From Candidatus Delongbacteria bacterium (GTDB lineage: Bacteria; JAGOEH01): DNA of 13,515 nucleotides. The position numbers were made by a program, and so were the translations under genes. A model generated the notes under the pieces. It was not told the DNA's origin, did not search any database, and saw nothing but the letters and a program-made list of their open reading frames with translations. How positions within the stretch are numbered: position 1 is the first letter of the stretch; each line of letters begins with the position of its first letter. The DNA lies in NCBI GenBank assembly GCA_017997825.1, contig JAGOEH010000080.1, positions 1-13,515 of the forward strand. The letters are read 5' to 3'. Of the stretch, positions 1 through 7,372 are shown in pieces.

Positions 1-152
1 GCGATCTTTGTCTTATAATCGCTGACGTCAAAATGGGTGATGTAATCAATCCCGGATTCGCCTGACAAAGCCTTGTCCCAGGTCAGACGGACATTGTTGG
101 CCAAGGGATTGACGGTACCTAAACCGGTGATTACAACGCGTTTTCGTTCCAT
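1..152 (-). CDS. fabF: 3-oxoacyl-ACP synthase II (FabF), N-terminal fragment
   Basis: Condensing enzyme of type II fatty-acid elongation, joining malonyl-ACP to a growing acyl-ACP in the cytoplasm. Only the first 50 codons are present; the gene runs off the left edge. The ATG at 152 opens a frame reading [20 protein letters not shown], the classic FabF/KAS II start, followed by a [11 protein letters not shown] segment and [11 protein letters not shown], both typical of the family N-terminus. The catalytic Cys and His residues lie outside the window. The start is 12 nt after the acpP stop, the usual acpP-fabF order, so it is almost certainly co-transcribed. No strong Shine-Dalgarno sequence precedes it, so translation may be coupled to acpP. 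Family identity is certain at the N-terminus; intactness cannot be judged. Confidence 0.95.
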   Translation of the reverse strand, partial: MERKRVVITGLGTVNPLANNVRLTWDKALSGESGIDYITHFDVSDYKTKI

Positions 153-164
153 GAGGTCTAAATC

Positions 165-404
165 TTACTTCTTTTCATTATTTTCGATATACTGGACGGC
201 ATCTCCGACGGTCTTGATCTGTTTGGCCTTTTCATCGGGGATTTCAATTCCGTATTCCTCTTCCAGGGCCATGATCAACTCGACGGTATCCAGGGAATCG
301 GCGTTCAGATCATCGATAAAGGAGGCTTCGGCTGTAACTTGGTTTTCATCGACACCGAGCTGTTCAACGACGATTTCTTTGACTTTGGTAAAAACTTCGG
401 ACAT
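165..404 (-). CDS. acpP: Acyl carrier protein
   Basis: Carrier of acyl intermediates as thioesters on a phosphopantetheine arm, serving fatty-acid and phospholipid synthesis. The protein is 79 residues, the normal ACP length, and acidic. The attachment motif DSLDTVEL is present with the modified Ser at residue 37, followed by the conserved [14 protein letters not shown] helix and a [11 protein letters not shown]-terminal helix. The ATG at 404 is preceded by AAGGAG at good spacing. The open frame continues upstream to 557, but only by reading through the 3' end of fabG in another frame, so the longer form is rejected. It lies 17 nt after fabG and 12 nt before fabF, inside the fab operon. Confidence 0.97.
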   Translation of the reverse strand: MSEVFTKVKEIVVEQLGVDENQVTAEASFIDDLNADSLDTVELIMALEEEYGIEIPDEKAKQIKTVGDAVQYIENNEKK

Positions 405-421
405 GGTTTTCTCCTTTGAGG

Positions 422-1156
422 TTAAGATAGAACTAAGCCACCATCGATATGAATGACTTGGCCGGTGATATAGGAAGATTGGTCCGAGAGAAGGAACCAT
501 GCCAGTTCGGCTACCTCTTCCGGTTTCCCGGCTCGTTTCAACAGGGTTTGATCGCAATAGGATTTCTGTACATCAGGGGGTAATTCTTTGGACATATCGG
601 TTTCGATGAAGCCCGGGGCGATAGCGTTGACCCGGATGCGGCGCATGGCCAGTTCCTTGGCCATGGAACGGTTCAAACCCAACAGGCCGGCTTTGGCGGC
701 GGCATAATTGGATTGCCCCACATTCCCCATTACGCCGATAATGGAGGCGATGTTGACGATTGCGCCCGATTTCTGTTTGAGCATGATCCGGGCGCATTCC
801 CGGCTGACCAGAAAGGGGCCCTTCAGATTGATGGTGAGGACCTGATCCCAGTCCTCGTCCGTCATACGGATCAGGAGCTGATCGCGGACGATTCCGGCGT
901 TGTTGACCAGATAATCGACTCGGCCATAGCGTTCCATGATTTGGCGGAAGGCCTCACGGACAGAATCGGCGGAACTGATGTCGGTCGGGATGGACGCGGC
1001 CTGACCCGATTCAGCGGCCAGGCGTTCAATGGCGTGTTGAGCTGATTGTTGACTTCTATTCAAAATAACGCAAAAAATTTTTTCCCGGCATAAACGTTGG
1101 GTGATGGCGAAGCCGATCCCCCGATCGCCGCCGGTGACGACGGCAATTTTATTCAT
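422..1156 (-). CDS. fabG: 3-oxoacyl-ACP reductase (FabG)
   Basis: NADPH-dependent short-chain dehydrogenase performing the first reduction of each fatty-acid elongation cycle. Length is 244 residues, equal to E. coli FabG. Visible motifs: nucleotide-binding TGGDRGIG (residues 8-15), NNAG (85-88), catalytic Ser138 in NIAS, then Tyr151 and Lys155 in YAAAK; IDGG lies near the C-terminus. The glycine motif reads TGGDRGIG instead of the commoner TGASRGIG, a tolerated variant. The ATG at 1156 overlaps the plsX stop by 4 nt (ATGA), indicating coupled translation, with a GGGG-containing ribosome-binding site inside plsX. Position next to acpP and fabF supports FabG over other SDR enzymes. Confidence 0.95.
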   Translation of the reverse strand: MNKIAVVTGGDRGIGFAITQRLCREKIFCVILNRSQQSAQHAIERLAAESGQAASIPTDISSADSVREAFRQIMERYGRVDYLVNNAGIVRDQLLIRMTDEDWDQVLTINLKGPFLVSRECARIMLKQKSGAIVNIASIIGVMGNVGQSNYAAAKAGLLGLNRSMAKELAMRRIRVNAIAPGFIETDMSKELPPDVQKSYCDQTLLKRAGKPEEVAELAWFLLSDQSSYITGQVIHIDGGLVLS

Positions 1157-2172
1157 TCCATTTCCCCTTCGGCGTCATGTTGGCTGATCTCCTGCTCGAT
1201 TCTTCGGGTGATATCCGCCCGTTTCATTTCCATGGCGGAGAAAATGGCGTTTTTGATGGCCACCGGGGTGGAGCGCCCATGACTGATTATGCATATTCCG
1301 ATTACACCCATCAGAATGGCGCCGCCGTAGCTTTCATAATTGATTTTCTGTTTGACGTGCTCAAAGGCTGGTTTCATCAACAGCGCGCCGATCTTGGATT
1401 TAAAACTTTTTTTAATTCCTTCTCGTAACAGAGAATTATAAAGAACCATCAGACTTTCACTCAATTTGAGGACTATGTTGCCGACGAATCCGTCCATAAC
1501 AATTACGTTGAATTTTCCGCTCAGGATATCGCGACCTTCGGCATTGCCGGCAAAATTCAGTTCCGAGCGTTCCAGCAATTGATGGGCCAGCAAGGTGACA
1601 TCATTGCCTTTGCTGGATTCTTCCCCGATATTGATGATGCCGACCGTCGGTTGAGCGACGCCGATGATATGTTCGGCGTACAGGCTGCCCATATAGGCAA
1701 ATTCGAGCAGATTGCGGGCTTTGCAGTCGGTATTGGCCCCGATATCGATCAGGACCACAGGAGTGCCGGTGCGGGTCGGCAGGGGGGAAGCCAGTCCCGG
1801 GCGATTGATACCGGGGATGCGTCCCAGAATGCGTAATGCAAATGCCATAACCGCTCCGGTGTTGCCGGCGGATACGGAGGCATCAACCTCTTTGTCTTTC
1901 TGGAGCTGCAGCATGATGGCCAACGAAGATTCCTTCTTCTGCCGGATGGCAAAGGAAGGCGAATCCTTCATGCTTACTTCCTGGGGACTGTGAACGACCA
2001 CAATACGATCGGCCGAATAACTGTGACGGCTAAGTTCCGATTCGATTCCAGCCTGGTTGCCCACCAGATAAATTTTTTCCAGATTTTTATAGGCCTGGAG
2101 AGACAAAAGAGCAGCTTTGACATTGACTTCAATCCCAATGTCTCCACCCATTGCATCCAGTGCGATTCTCAC
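1153..2172 (-). CDS. plsX: Phosphate acyltransferase PlsX
   Basis: Converts acyl-ACP to acyl-phosphate for the PlsY step, linking fatty-acid synthesis to phospholipid assembly at the membrane. The 339-residue protein begins RIALDAMGGDIG, the hallmark PlsX N-terminus, and shows the family stretches SAGNTGAVMAFALRILGRIPGI, PVVLIDIGANTDCKA, NIGEESSKGN and VIVMDGFVGNIVLKLSES. Length is normal. The start is a GTG at 2172, chosen because it gives the family N-terminus and begins 5 nt after the rpmF stop; the Shine-Dalgarno signal is weak, so coupling to rpmF translation is likely. The 3' end overlaps fabG by 4 nt. The DAMGGD motif is followed by IGIE rather than the common HAP, also seen to vary in other PlsX proteins. 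Confidence 0.96.
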   Translation of the reverse strand: MRIALDAMGGDIGIEVNVKAALLSLQAYKNLEKIYLVGNQAGIESELSRHSYSADRIVVVHSPQEVSMKDSPSFAIRQKKESSLAIMLQLQKDKEVDASVSAGNTGAVMAFALRILGRIPGINRPGLASPLPTRTGTPVVLIDIGANTDCKARNLLEFAYMGSLYAEHIIGVAQPTVGIINIGEESSKGNDVTLLAHQLLERSELNFAGNAEGRDILSGKFNVIVMDGFVGNIVLKLSESLMVLYNSLLREGIKKSFKSKIGALLMKPAFEHVKQKINYESYGGAILMGVIGICIISHGRSTPVAIKNAIFSAMEMKRADITRRIEQEISQHDAEGEME

Positions 2173-2177
2173 CGATA

Positions 2178-2360
2178 TTATTCCGCTTTAGGTGTTACGA
2201 CCATCTGTTCGCCATAGTATCCGCATTCGGAACATACAAAATGAGGCCGTTTGGTTGCTCCGCAATGTGGACAATTGGACAAGGGCGGCATTTCCAGTTT
2301 CCAATTCGCTCGACGCTTGCGAGATCGGGCTTTACTGCTTTTTTTCTTTGGAACAGCCAT
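2178..2360 (-). CDS. rpmF: 50S ribosomal protein L32
   Basis: Small protein of the large ribosomal subunit. The 60-residue product begins MAVPKKKSSKARSRKRRA, the classic basic L32 N-terminus, and carries two CxxC pairs (Cys30/33 and Cys43/46) forming a zinc ribbon, so this is the zinc-binding (C+) form. The ATG at 2360 has a strong GGGAGG ribosome-binding site lying inside the last codons of the DUF177 gene. It sits between the DUF177 gene and plsX, the widespread yceD-rpmF-plsX order that ties ribosome and lipid production together. Confidence 0.97.
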   Translation of the reverse strand: MAVPKKKSSKARSRKRRANWKLEMPPLSNCPHCGATKRPHFVCSECGYYGEQMVVTPKAE

Positions 2361-2364
2361 TTGC

Positions 2365-2874
2365 TTATCCTCCCTTAGGTGTGATAAATTGTTTCAAGGC
2401 TTGTAAGCGGTCATCGCCCTTCTTTTGGCATTGACACCGCTCGCGATTCAAATTTATTCCGCATGTCGGGCATAACCCCCGACATGATTCCAAACATAAC
2501 GGTTTCATCGGCATCGACAGGATGACCATATCCCGGATATCTTCCGACAGATCAATCTCGGTGGTTCCCAGCGGCATCGCGATAAATTCTCCGGATTCCT
2601 CGTTGTCGCGAACGTGAGCGTTGAACTGGTAAACTTTGATCATCTCATCGCGGAGCGTATACTCATAGTTTTCAAGGCATCGGCTGCAACGGATCTGTAC
2701 CGTGCCCTCCAGTCGAATCTTCAGATGCAGCTCCTGGCCGATCATGTCGGCGTCCACCTGAATCCCGATCTCCCGTGTATCCGGCTCAACCTCCGGTAAA
2801 TCCAAAGCTTTGATCGGGATACCGGTCTCGAATAATGTCTGTCCGTTCCGGACTCTATCAACACTAATAATCAT
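2365..2874 (-). CDS. yceD: DUF177 / YceD family protein, likely involved in 23S rRNA accumulation
   Basis: Member of the YceD/DUF177 family, encoded next to rpmF in most bacteria; homologues in E. coli and plants have been linked to 23S rRNA accumulation. The 169-residue protein has a CSRC pair at residues 63-66 and the diagnostic C-terminal cysteine cluster CLESCRGLCPTCG (Cys127, 131, 135, 138) followed by NLNRERCQC (147, 149), which probably binds metal. The ATG at 2874 gives the normal length; its Shine-Dalgarno sequence is weak. It is the first gene of the fab operon and ends just 4 nt before the rpmF start. The molecular role here is inferred from the family and gene order. Confidence 0.88.
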   Translation of the reverse strand: MIISVDRVRNGQTLFETGIPIKALDLPEVEPDTREIGIQVDADMIGQELHLKIRLEGTVQIRCSRCLENYEYTLRDEMIKVYQFNAHVRDNEESGEFIAMPLGTTEIDLSEDIRDMVILSMPMKPLCLESCRGLCPTCGINLNRERCQCQKKGDDRLQALKQFITPKGG

Positions 2875-2910
2875 CCATCGTCACTTTCTAAAAAAAAGAA
2901 AAGTGTCACC

Positions 2911-2939
2911 AATATATATTATATTTTGACTTTTGTCAA
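2911..2939 (-). promoter_or_regulatory. Promoter of the DUF177-rpmF-plsX-fab operon
   Basis: On the minus strand a perfect -35 hexamer TTGACA (2939-2934), a 17-nt spacer and a -10 TATATT (2916-2911, five of six consensus bases) predict transcription starting near 2904, about 30 nt upstream of the DUF177 start. The short leader can fold a U-rich-loop hairpin from CACTTTTCT pairing with AGAAAGTG (within 2882-2905), close to the start codon. Confidence 0.75.
2926..2939. promoter_or_regulatory. Perfect inverted repeat overlapping the -35 box, possible operator
   Basis: The plus strand reads TTGACTTTTGTCAA: two 5-bp arms TTGAC/GTCAA around a TTTT spacer. The repeat contains the whole -35 hexamer of the fab-operon promoter, so a bound dimeric regulator would block RNA polymerase. 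It does not match the FapR or FadR consensus as I know them. It could also be chance symmetry within an AT-rich promoter. Confidence 0.4.
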
Positions 2940-2982
2940 TGCCTTTTTTAAAGGGTATTTCCAGCCCAATTAAATTTTTCGT

Positions 2983-3011
2983 TTGACTAAAATCCTAAAA
3001 AACTTTATATT
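2983..3011 (+). promoter_or_regulatory. Promoter of the ABC transporter operon
   Basis: TTGACT (2983-2988), a 17-nt spacer and TATATT (3006-3011) match the sigma-70 consensus well and predict a start near 3018. This is back to back with the fab-operon promoter; the two -35 boxes are about 43 bp apart. The first credible start codon downstream is at 3275, so the transcript has a leader of about 255 nt. Confidence 0.7.
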
Positions 3012-3049
3012 ACGGCATAGTGATTATAGCATTGTGCTTCGATTCTTCA

Positions 3050-3270
3050 GGCCGGTACCGACGTAGGCCGGAACCCATCTTGATGCTGATGGCTCGGCCG
3101 ATTCGGAGGAAGCTGAATGAGATCTCAAACGGTTGGCACGTTCCATCACTAGAAAGTATCGGAAGATCATGCCGACAGGATTATCCAATCGCTTGAGCGA
3201 TAACCAGGCATCCGGTGCGCGGAGGTCTGGAATCAGTGACGATGATGAATTTAAAACGCACTGATGGAGG
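3050..3270 (+). ncRNA. Structured 5' leader RNA of the ABC operon, candidate riboswitch-like element, class unknown
   Basis: The leader folds by eye into successive hairpins. Hairpin 1: GGCCG 3066-3070 with CGGCC 3095-3099, inner CCATC 3075-3079 with GATGG 3088-3092. Hairpin 2: GTTGGCA 3132-3138 with TGCCGAC 3170-3176, inner TTCC/GGAA (3141-3144/3161-3164), a symmetric ATC/ATC internal loop, and apical ACT/AGT around AGAA. Hairpin 3: ATCGC/GCGAT around TTGA (3188-3201). Hairpin 4: CCAG/CTGG (3204-3207/3227-3230) enclosing TCCG/CGGA (3211-3214/3220-3223) with a 3x3 internal loop. Hairpin 5: ATCAGTG 3232-3238 with CACTGAT 3259-3265, directly touching the GGAGG ribosome-binding site. I see none of the conserved cores of the TPP, cobalamin, FMN, SAM, glycine or c-di-GMP riboswitches. 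It may be a regulatory leader, a separate small RNA, or an RNA left from a mobile element (for example the HEARO/omega-RNA type). No protein-coding frame is convincing here. Confidence 0.55.
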
Positions 3271-3274
3271 AACC

Positions 3275-4609
3275 ATGAGTTTACGTATAGTCGGTTTGAT
3301 GATTGTCTTGGGGCTGATCGTCTCATGCGGGGGAAAGAACGGAACCGATCAAAACGGCCCCCGGTTGTCGATTATCAGTCCGCACAGTAAAGACGTGATC
3401 GATAACTTTGACCGGGCCTTCAAGCAGTATTACAAGCAGAGAACGGGTCAGGAGATAACGATGGAATGGATCGGTCAGGGCGGAACCTCGGACGATCTGA
3501 AGTTCATCCGATCGGAATTTTCCAACAAGCCCGACGGGATTGGAATCGATATGTTCTGGGGCGGCGGATTGGCGCCTCACCTGGATCTGAAGGAGCAGGG
3601 ACTGTTGCAGCCGCTCTCGATCGATACGGCGATCCTGAACGGGATCCCGGCTGAACTCTCCGGGATCCCGATGTACGATCCGGAATTCTACTGGTATGGA
3701 GGATGCCTGTCGGCATTTGGGATTATATACAATAAAATGGTGCTGCAGCAGTTAGCGATGTCGGAACCGGCCGATTGGTCCGATCTGGCCAAGAAAGAGT
3801 ATTTTGACTGGCTCTCGATGCCGGATGTCCGTCATAGCGGCAGTATCGAGATGATGTTTCAGATGATCCTTCAGGCTTACGGCTGGGATCAGGGCTGGGA
3901 AATATTGACCCTGATTTGTGCCAACAGCAAGCGTTTTACCCTATCCTCGATCGATGTCATCAAGGATATCACCACCGGTGATGCGGCCTGCGCGCTGAGT
4001 GTCGATTATTATGCCTGGAAACAGATCGAGACACTGGGTAAGGACAAAATCGGATACAGCCTGCCCACGGTTCATGCGGTGGTCAATCCGGACTGCATCT
4101 CGATTCTGAAGGGGTTGCCCCATCCTGATGAGAGCCGGATTTTTCTCGAATTTATGTTGTCGGAGCAGGGCCAGGCTCTGTTTTATCTGCCCCATGATCA
4201 TCCCCAGGGCCCTCCCATTTCCAGTCTCTATCGTTTACCGATTCTACCAAAAGCCTATCGGGATTTTCAAGCTCAGTCCCTGATTCCGATCAATCCCTTC
4301 GACAACTATCAGATGGTCAGGTATGATGCCGTCAGAAGCCAGATGCTGTGGGATATATTCAAGGATCTTTGCGGGGTCCTGTTTATCGATAATTATAACG
4401 ATCTTCACCGCTGTTGGAGCAAGATCAAAGATTCGGACGATCCGGCTCTGATCCGTGACTTGTCGGTACCTCCGATCGATTCGGTGACGATGGACAATTA
4501 CGCGGCTCAGTGGCGGAAGGACGAGCTGTTCCGTAACCAAAAACTGAATGAGTGGACCAAGTTTGCAGTCGAAAAGTATTCCCGCCTGAGTAAAAAAGGC
4601 CGACCATGA
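3275..4609 (+). CDS. ABC transporter substrate-binding lipoprotein (iron/thiamine/polyamine-like family)
   Basis: Extracytoplasmic ligand-binding component of the import system encoded downstream. The 444-residue protein has a lipoprotein signal peptide, MSLRIVGLMIVLGLIVSC, with Cys18 as the predicted lipid-modified residue. The mature part has the features of type-2 periplasmic binding proteins: an SIISPHSKDVIDNFDRAF opening, a TGQEITMEW strand, IGIDMFWGGG, the hinge-region YNKMV, and AACALSVDYYAW. The ATG at 3275 is chosen over upstream starts (3215, 3242) because it has an ideal GGAGG site 4 nt away and exposes the signal peptide at once. It is about 100 residues longer than typical FbpA/ThiB proteins, with the excess in the C-terminal part. 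The stop overlaps the ATPase start (ATGA). The ligand cannot be named; the adjacent tyrosines resemble iron-binding proteins only loosely. Confidence 0.85.
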   Translation: MSLRIVGLMIVLGLIVSCGGKNGTDQNGPRLSIISPHSKDVIDNFDRAFKQYYKQRTGQEITMEWIGQGGTSDDLKFIRSEFSNKPDGIGIDMFWGGGLAPHLDLKEQGLLQPLSIDTAILNGIPAELSGIPMYDPEFYWYGGCLSAFGIIYNKMVLQQLAMSEPADWSDLAKKEYFDWLSMPDVRHSGSIEMMFQMILQAYGWDQGWEILTLICANSKRFTLSSIDVIKDITTGDAACALSVDYYAWKQIETLGKDKIGYSLPTVHAVVNPDCISILKGLPHPDESRIFLEFMLSEQGQALFYLPHDHPQGPPISSLYRLPILPKAYRDFQAQSLIPINPFDNYQMVRYDAVRSQMLWDIFKDLCGVLFIDNYNDLHRCWSKIKDSDDPALIRDLSVPPIDSVTMDNYAAQWRKDELFRNQKLNEWTKFAVEKYSRLSKKGRP

Positions 4610-5697
4610 ATATCGTCCTGAGCGATCTGTGTAAGCAGTTCGATGATAAAATCATTCTGGATCGGATCAATCTGAGCATCAGTCAGGGCGAGTTCTTTTT
4701 TTTGCTGGGGCCTTCCGGGTGCGGAAAGACCACCTTGCTGCGGTTGATTGCCGGCCTGGAAACTCCCACCTCCGGCTCGATTTTTTTTAATGATCGGGAT
4801 ATCACGCGTCTGCCTCCCAATCAGCGACAGATCAGCATGGTATTCCAGAATTACGCCCTCTGGCCTCACATGACGGTGTATCAGAATACGGCCTTCGGCC
4901 TGGAACTGCAGAAGCTCAGTAAAAAGGAGCAGCGGGACCGGATCGATGAGATTCTGAGTATTGTGAGATTGCAGGGCTATGAATCATTCTATCCCAATCA
5001 ATTATCCGGCGGACAGCAGCAGCGGGTGGCTCTGGCTCGGGCGCTGGTGGTTAAACCCCAGTTGTTGCTGCTGGATGAACCGCTCAGCAACCTGGATGCG
5101 GCTTTACGCAACGAGATGCGGATAGAACTGCGGCGGATCCAGAAAAAGACCAATGTAACGGCTATCTATGTCACTCATGATCAAAAAGAGGCACTGACCA
5201 TGGCCGATCGAATGGCCATCATGGTGGAAGGCCGCGTCGACCAGGTGGGTGAACCTCATCAGATCTACTATTATCCCGACAATAAATTCATAGCCGGATT
5301 TATCGGCGAAGCCAATTTCATCAAGGCCGAGGTGGTTTCCTGCGATGATAACGGCTATCTGGAATTGAAGTCGGCCATCGGGCCGATCCGGGCCAAACGC
5401 CCGGAAAATTCCTCCTTCCAATCCGGCGATTCGGTTATGCTGTCGATTCGCCCATCGATGCTGACGATCTTTTCACCCGATGACCGATTAGCTCCAATCC
5501 AAAATCTGTTGGATGTCAAGGTCCGTAACAGCGTATTTCTGGGAGAAACCCAGGAATACCGGTTCAAGGTCAATGATATTCTGATGTGCGCGATTCACAG
5601 CAGTAACCGGGGAATGCCCCATTTCAAACACGGCGATCCGGTGCGGCTCCACCTTCCACCCGACGAGATCATGATCTTCCATGAAAAAAATATTTAA
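4606..5697 (+). CDS. ABC transporter ATP-binding protein with TOBE domain
   Basis: Cytoplasmic ATPase that powers the importer. In 363 residues it shows Walker A GPSGCGKTT (35-43), Q-loop Gln81 in VFQNYALWPHMTV, signature LSGGQQQR (133-140), Walker B LLLLDE (Asp157, Glu158), D-loop SNLD and switch His191 in YVTHD. The C-terminal third (from about 235) fits the TOBE-type regulatory domain of the MalK/PotA/FbpC group. Nothing essential is missing. It overlaps the binding-protein gene by 4 nt and the permease by 17 nt, so all three are translationally linked. Sequence style fits the iron/polyamine/thiamine/phosphonate import class; the substrate is not decidable. Confidence 0.95.
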   Translation: MNIVLSDLCKQFDDKIILDRINLSISQGEFFFLLGPSGCGKTTLLRLIAGLETPTSGSIFFNDRDITRLPPNQRQISMVFQNYALWPHMTVYQNTAFGLELQKLSKKEQRDRIDEILSIVRLQGYESFYPNQLSGGQQQRVALARALVVKPQLLLLDEPLSNLDAALRNEMRIELRRIQKKTNVTAIYVTHDQKEALTMADRMAIMVEGRVDQVGEPHQIYYYPDNKFIAGFIGEANFIKAEVVSCDDNGYLELKSAIGPIRAKRPENSSFQSGDSVMLSIRPSMLTIFSPDDRLAPIQNLLDVKVRNSVFLGETQEYRFKVNDILMCAIHSSNRGMPHFKHGDPVRLHLPPDEIMIFHEKNI

Positions 5698-7372
5698 TAC
5701 CAATTATTCCCATCTGGGACTGTTATTGGCCATCTATGCCTTATTTTTTATTTTTCTGATCCTCCCGCTGGGGGATGTTTTTCAGAAATCTTTCTGGGTC
5801 AATGGGCATTTCACGTTGGAGTTTTTCCGGCTGATGGTCGACAATCCGCTGATGCAGCGGTCGATCATCAACAGTTTCGCGCTGGGTCTGGTGGTGGTTA
5901 TATTTACGGCCTTATTGACGTTGCCCTTATCGGTGGTGATGACCCGTTTTGATTTCCGTTTCAAGGGATTGATGCAGGGCTTGTTGCTGGTTCCTCTGAT
6001 CATGCCGCCCTTTGTCGGTGCGATCGGGATCAAGCAGTTGTTTGCCCGCTTCGGCTCGATCAATCTGCTGCTGATGAAACTGGGGATCATCGAGATGCCG
6101 ATCGACTGGCTGGGATCTTCCGGATTCTGGGGTGTGGTCCTGCTGGAGGTCATCCATCTGTATCCGATCATGTATTTGAATATGGTAGCGGCGATGGCCA
6201 ATATCGATCCAACCTTGGAGGAAGCGGCCTTCAATCTCTCGGCCCGATTTCCGACTGTGTTACGCCGTATCATTCTACCCCTGATCATACCCGGCTTTTT
6301 TGCCGGAGCGACCATCACCTTTATCTGGGCCTTTACCGATCTGGGCACCCCGGTGATCCTGAATTTCAAGGAAACCATCCCGGTCCAGATCTTCAACCTG
6401 GTGACCGATATCCATCAGAATCAGATGGGCTATGCCCTGGTGGTGTTCATGGCGGTGATCACCACCGTGATGTTCCTGTTATCCAAGAAGGTGATCGGGA
6501 CCAAACGTTATGAGATGCTGTCCCGCGGACATATCACCGGTCGCGAGCGTCGGGTGTCATGGTGGGCTCAGATCTTTATTCTGGGATCGTTGCTGGGATT
6601 GGTGGCAGTGGCTTTATTACCTCATCTGGGCGTAGTGATGGCCTCCTTTTCGGAGAACTGGTTCGGAACGATTCTGCCCGAGCATCTGACTACCCGCTAT
6701 TATGAGCAGATCGGATCCAATCCGATGGCCTATGTCAGTATCAAAAACAGTTTTTTTTACAGTATCTGCAGCGTGATTCTGGATATCATCCTGGGGATAA
6801 CCATTGCCTATTTATTGACCCGGACCAAGATCCGGACCAAGGGATTGCTGGACAGTCTGTCGATGCTGCCGCTGGCCTTACCGGGACTGGTGCTGGCCTT
6901 CGGGTATGTGTCGACCTTCAGCGGGACCTGGCTGGATCCCCGTCATAATCCCACCCTGCTCCTGATCATCAGTTATTCCTTCCGGCGCATGCCCTATATG
7001 GTCCGGGCCGCCTATGCCGGATTTCAGCAGTCATCGGTCTATCTGGAGGAGGCCGCCCGTAATCTGGGAGCTTCCGTATTGACCACCATCCGACGGATCA
7101 CGATTCCGCTGATCTACGCCAATCTGATTGCCGGCAGTATGATCTGTTTCGCCTATGCCATGCTGGAGGTGTCCGACAGTCTGATCCTGGCCATGAAGGA
7201 GCAGTATTTCCCGATTACTAAAGCGATTTATATGCTGTTTAGTTATGTATCCGACGGGATTTCGATCGCTTGTGTGCTGGGCGTGATCGGAATGGTGATC
7301 TTATCAGCCTCGCTGATTATAGCCGGCCGGTTCCTGGGGCAGAAACTGGGCGAGCTCTTCCGCACCGGTTGA
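5681..7372 (+). CDS. ABC transporter permease, fused double MetI-type domain
   Basis: Membrane channel of the importer. At 563 residues it contains two consecutive binding-protein-dependent transport domains in one chain, as in FbpB and ThiP. Each half carries the EAA loop that docks the ATPase: LEEAAFNLSARFPTVLRRIILPLIIPG near residues 179-205 and LEEAARNLGASVLTTIRRITIPLIYAN near 455-481. About twelve hydrophobic segments are visible, the first at roughly 13-35 and the second half starting near 298. The ATG at 5681 lies inside the end of the ATPase gene (17-nt overlap), giving an MKKIF start followed by a transmembrane helix. The fused architecture points to the iron, thiamine or phosphonate branch rather than the two-subunit polyamine branch. 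No clear terminator follows it. Confidence 0.93.
   Translation: MKKIFNTNYSHLGLLLAIYALFFIFLILPLGDVFQKSFWVNGHFTLEFFRLMVDNPLMQRSIINSFALGLVVVIFTALLTLPLSVVMTRFDFRFKGLMQGLLLVPLIMPPFVGAIGIKQLFARFGSINLLLMKLGIIEMPIDWLGSSGFWGVVLLEVIHLYPIMYLNMVAAMANIDPTLEEAAFNLSARFPTVLRRIILPLIIPGFFAGATITFIWAFTDLGTPVILNFKETIPVQIFNLVTDIHQNQMGYALVVFMAVITTVMFLLSKKVIGTKRYEMLSRGHITGRERRVSWWAQIFILGSLLGLVAVALLPHLGVVMASFSENWFGTILPEHLTTRYYEQIGSNPMAYVSIKNSFFYSICSVILDIILGITIAYLLTRTKIRTKGLLDSLSMLPLALPGLVLAFGYVSTFSGTWLDPRHNPTLLLIISYSFRRMPYMVRAAYAGFQQSSVYLEEAARNLGASVLTTIRRITIPLIYANLIAGSMICFAYAMLEVSDSLILAMKEQYFPITKAIYMLFSYVSDGISIACVLGVIGMVILSASLIIAGRFLGQKLGELFRTG

Noticed and set aside
405-557. N-terminal extension of acpP
   Set aside because: It only reads the end of fabG in another frame; the ATG at 404 has a good AAGGAG site and gives the normal ACP length.
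3215-3274. Upstream extension of the binding-protein gene by 20 codons
   Set aside because: The ATG at 3275 has an ideal GGAGG site and starts a lipoprotein signal peptide; the extension would bury that signal and overlaps the leader stem.
3024-3326. Minus-strand 100-codon frame upstream of the transporter
   Set aside because: It lies antisense to the hairpin-rich leader and the start of the binding-protein gene; its Ser/Arg-rich composition fits a structured-RNA shadow and it has no ribosome-binding site.
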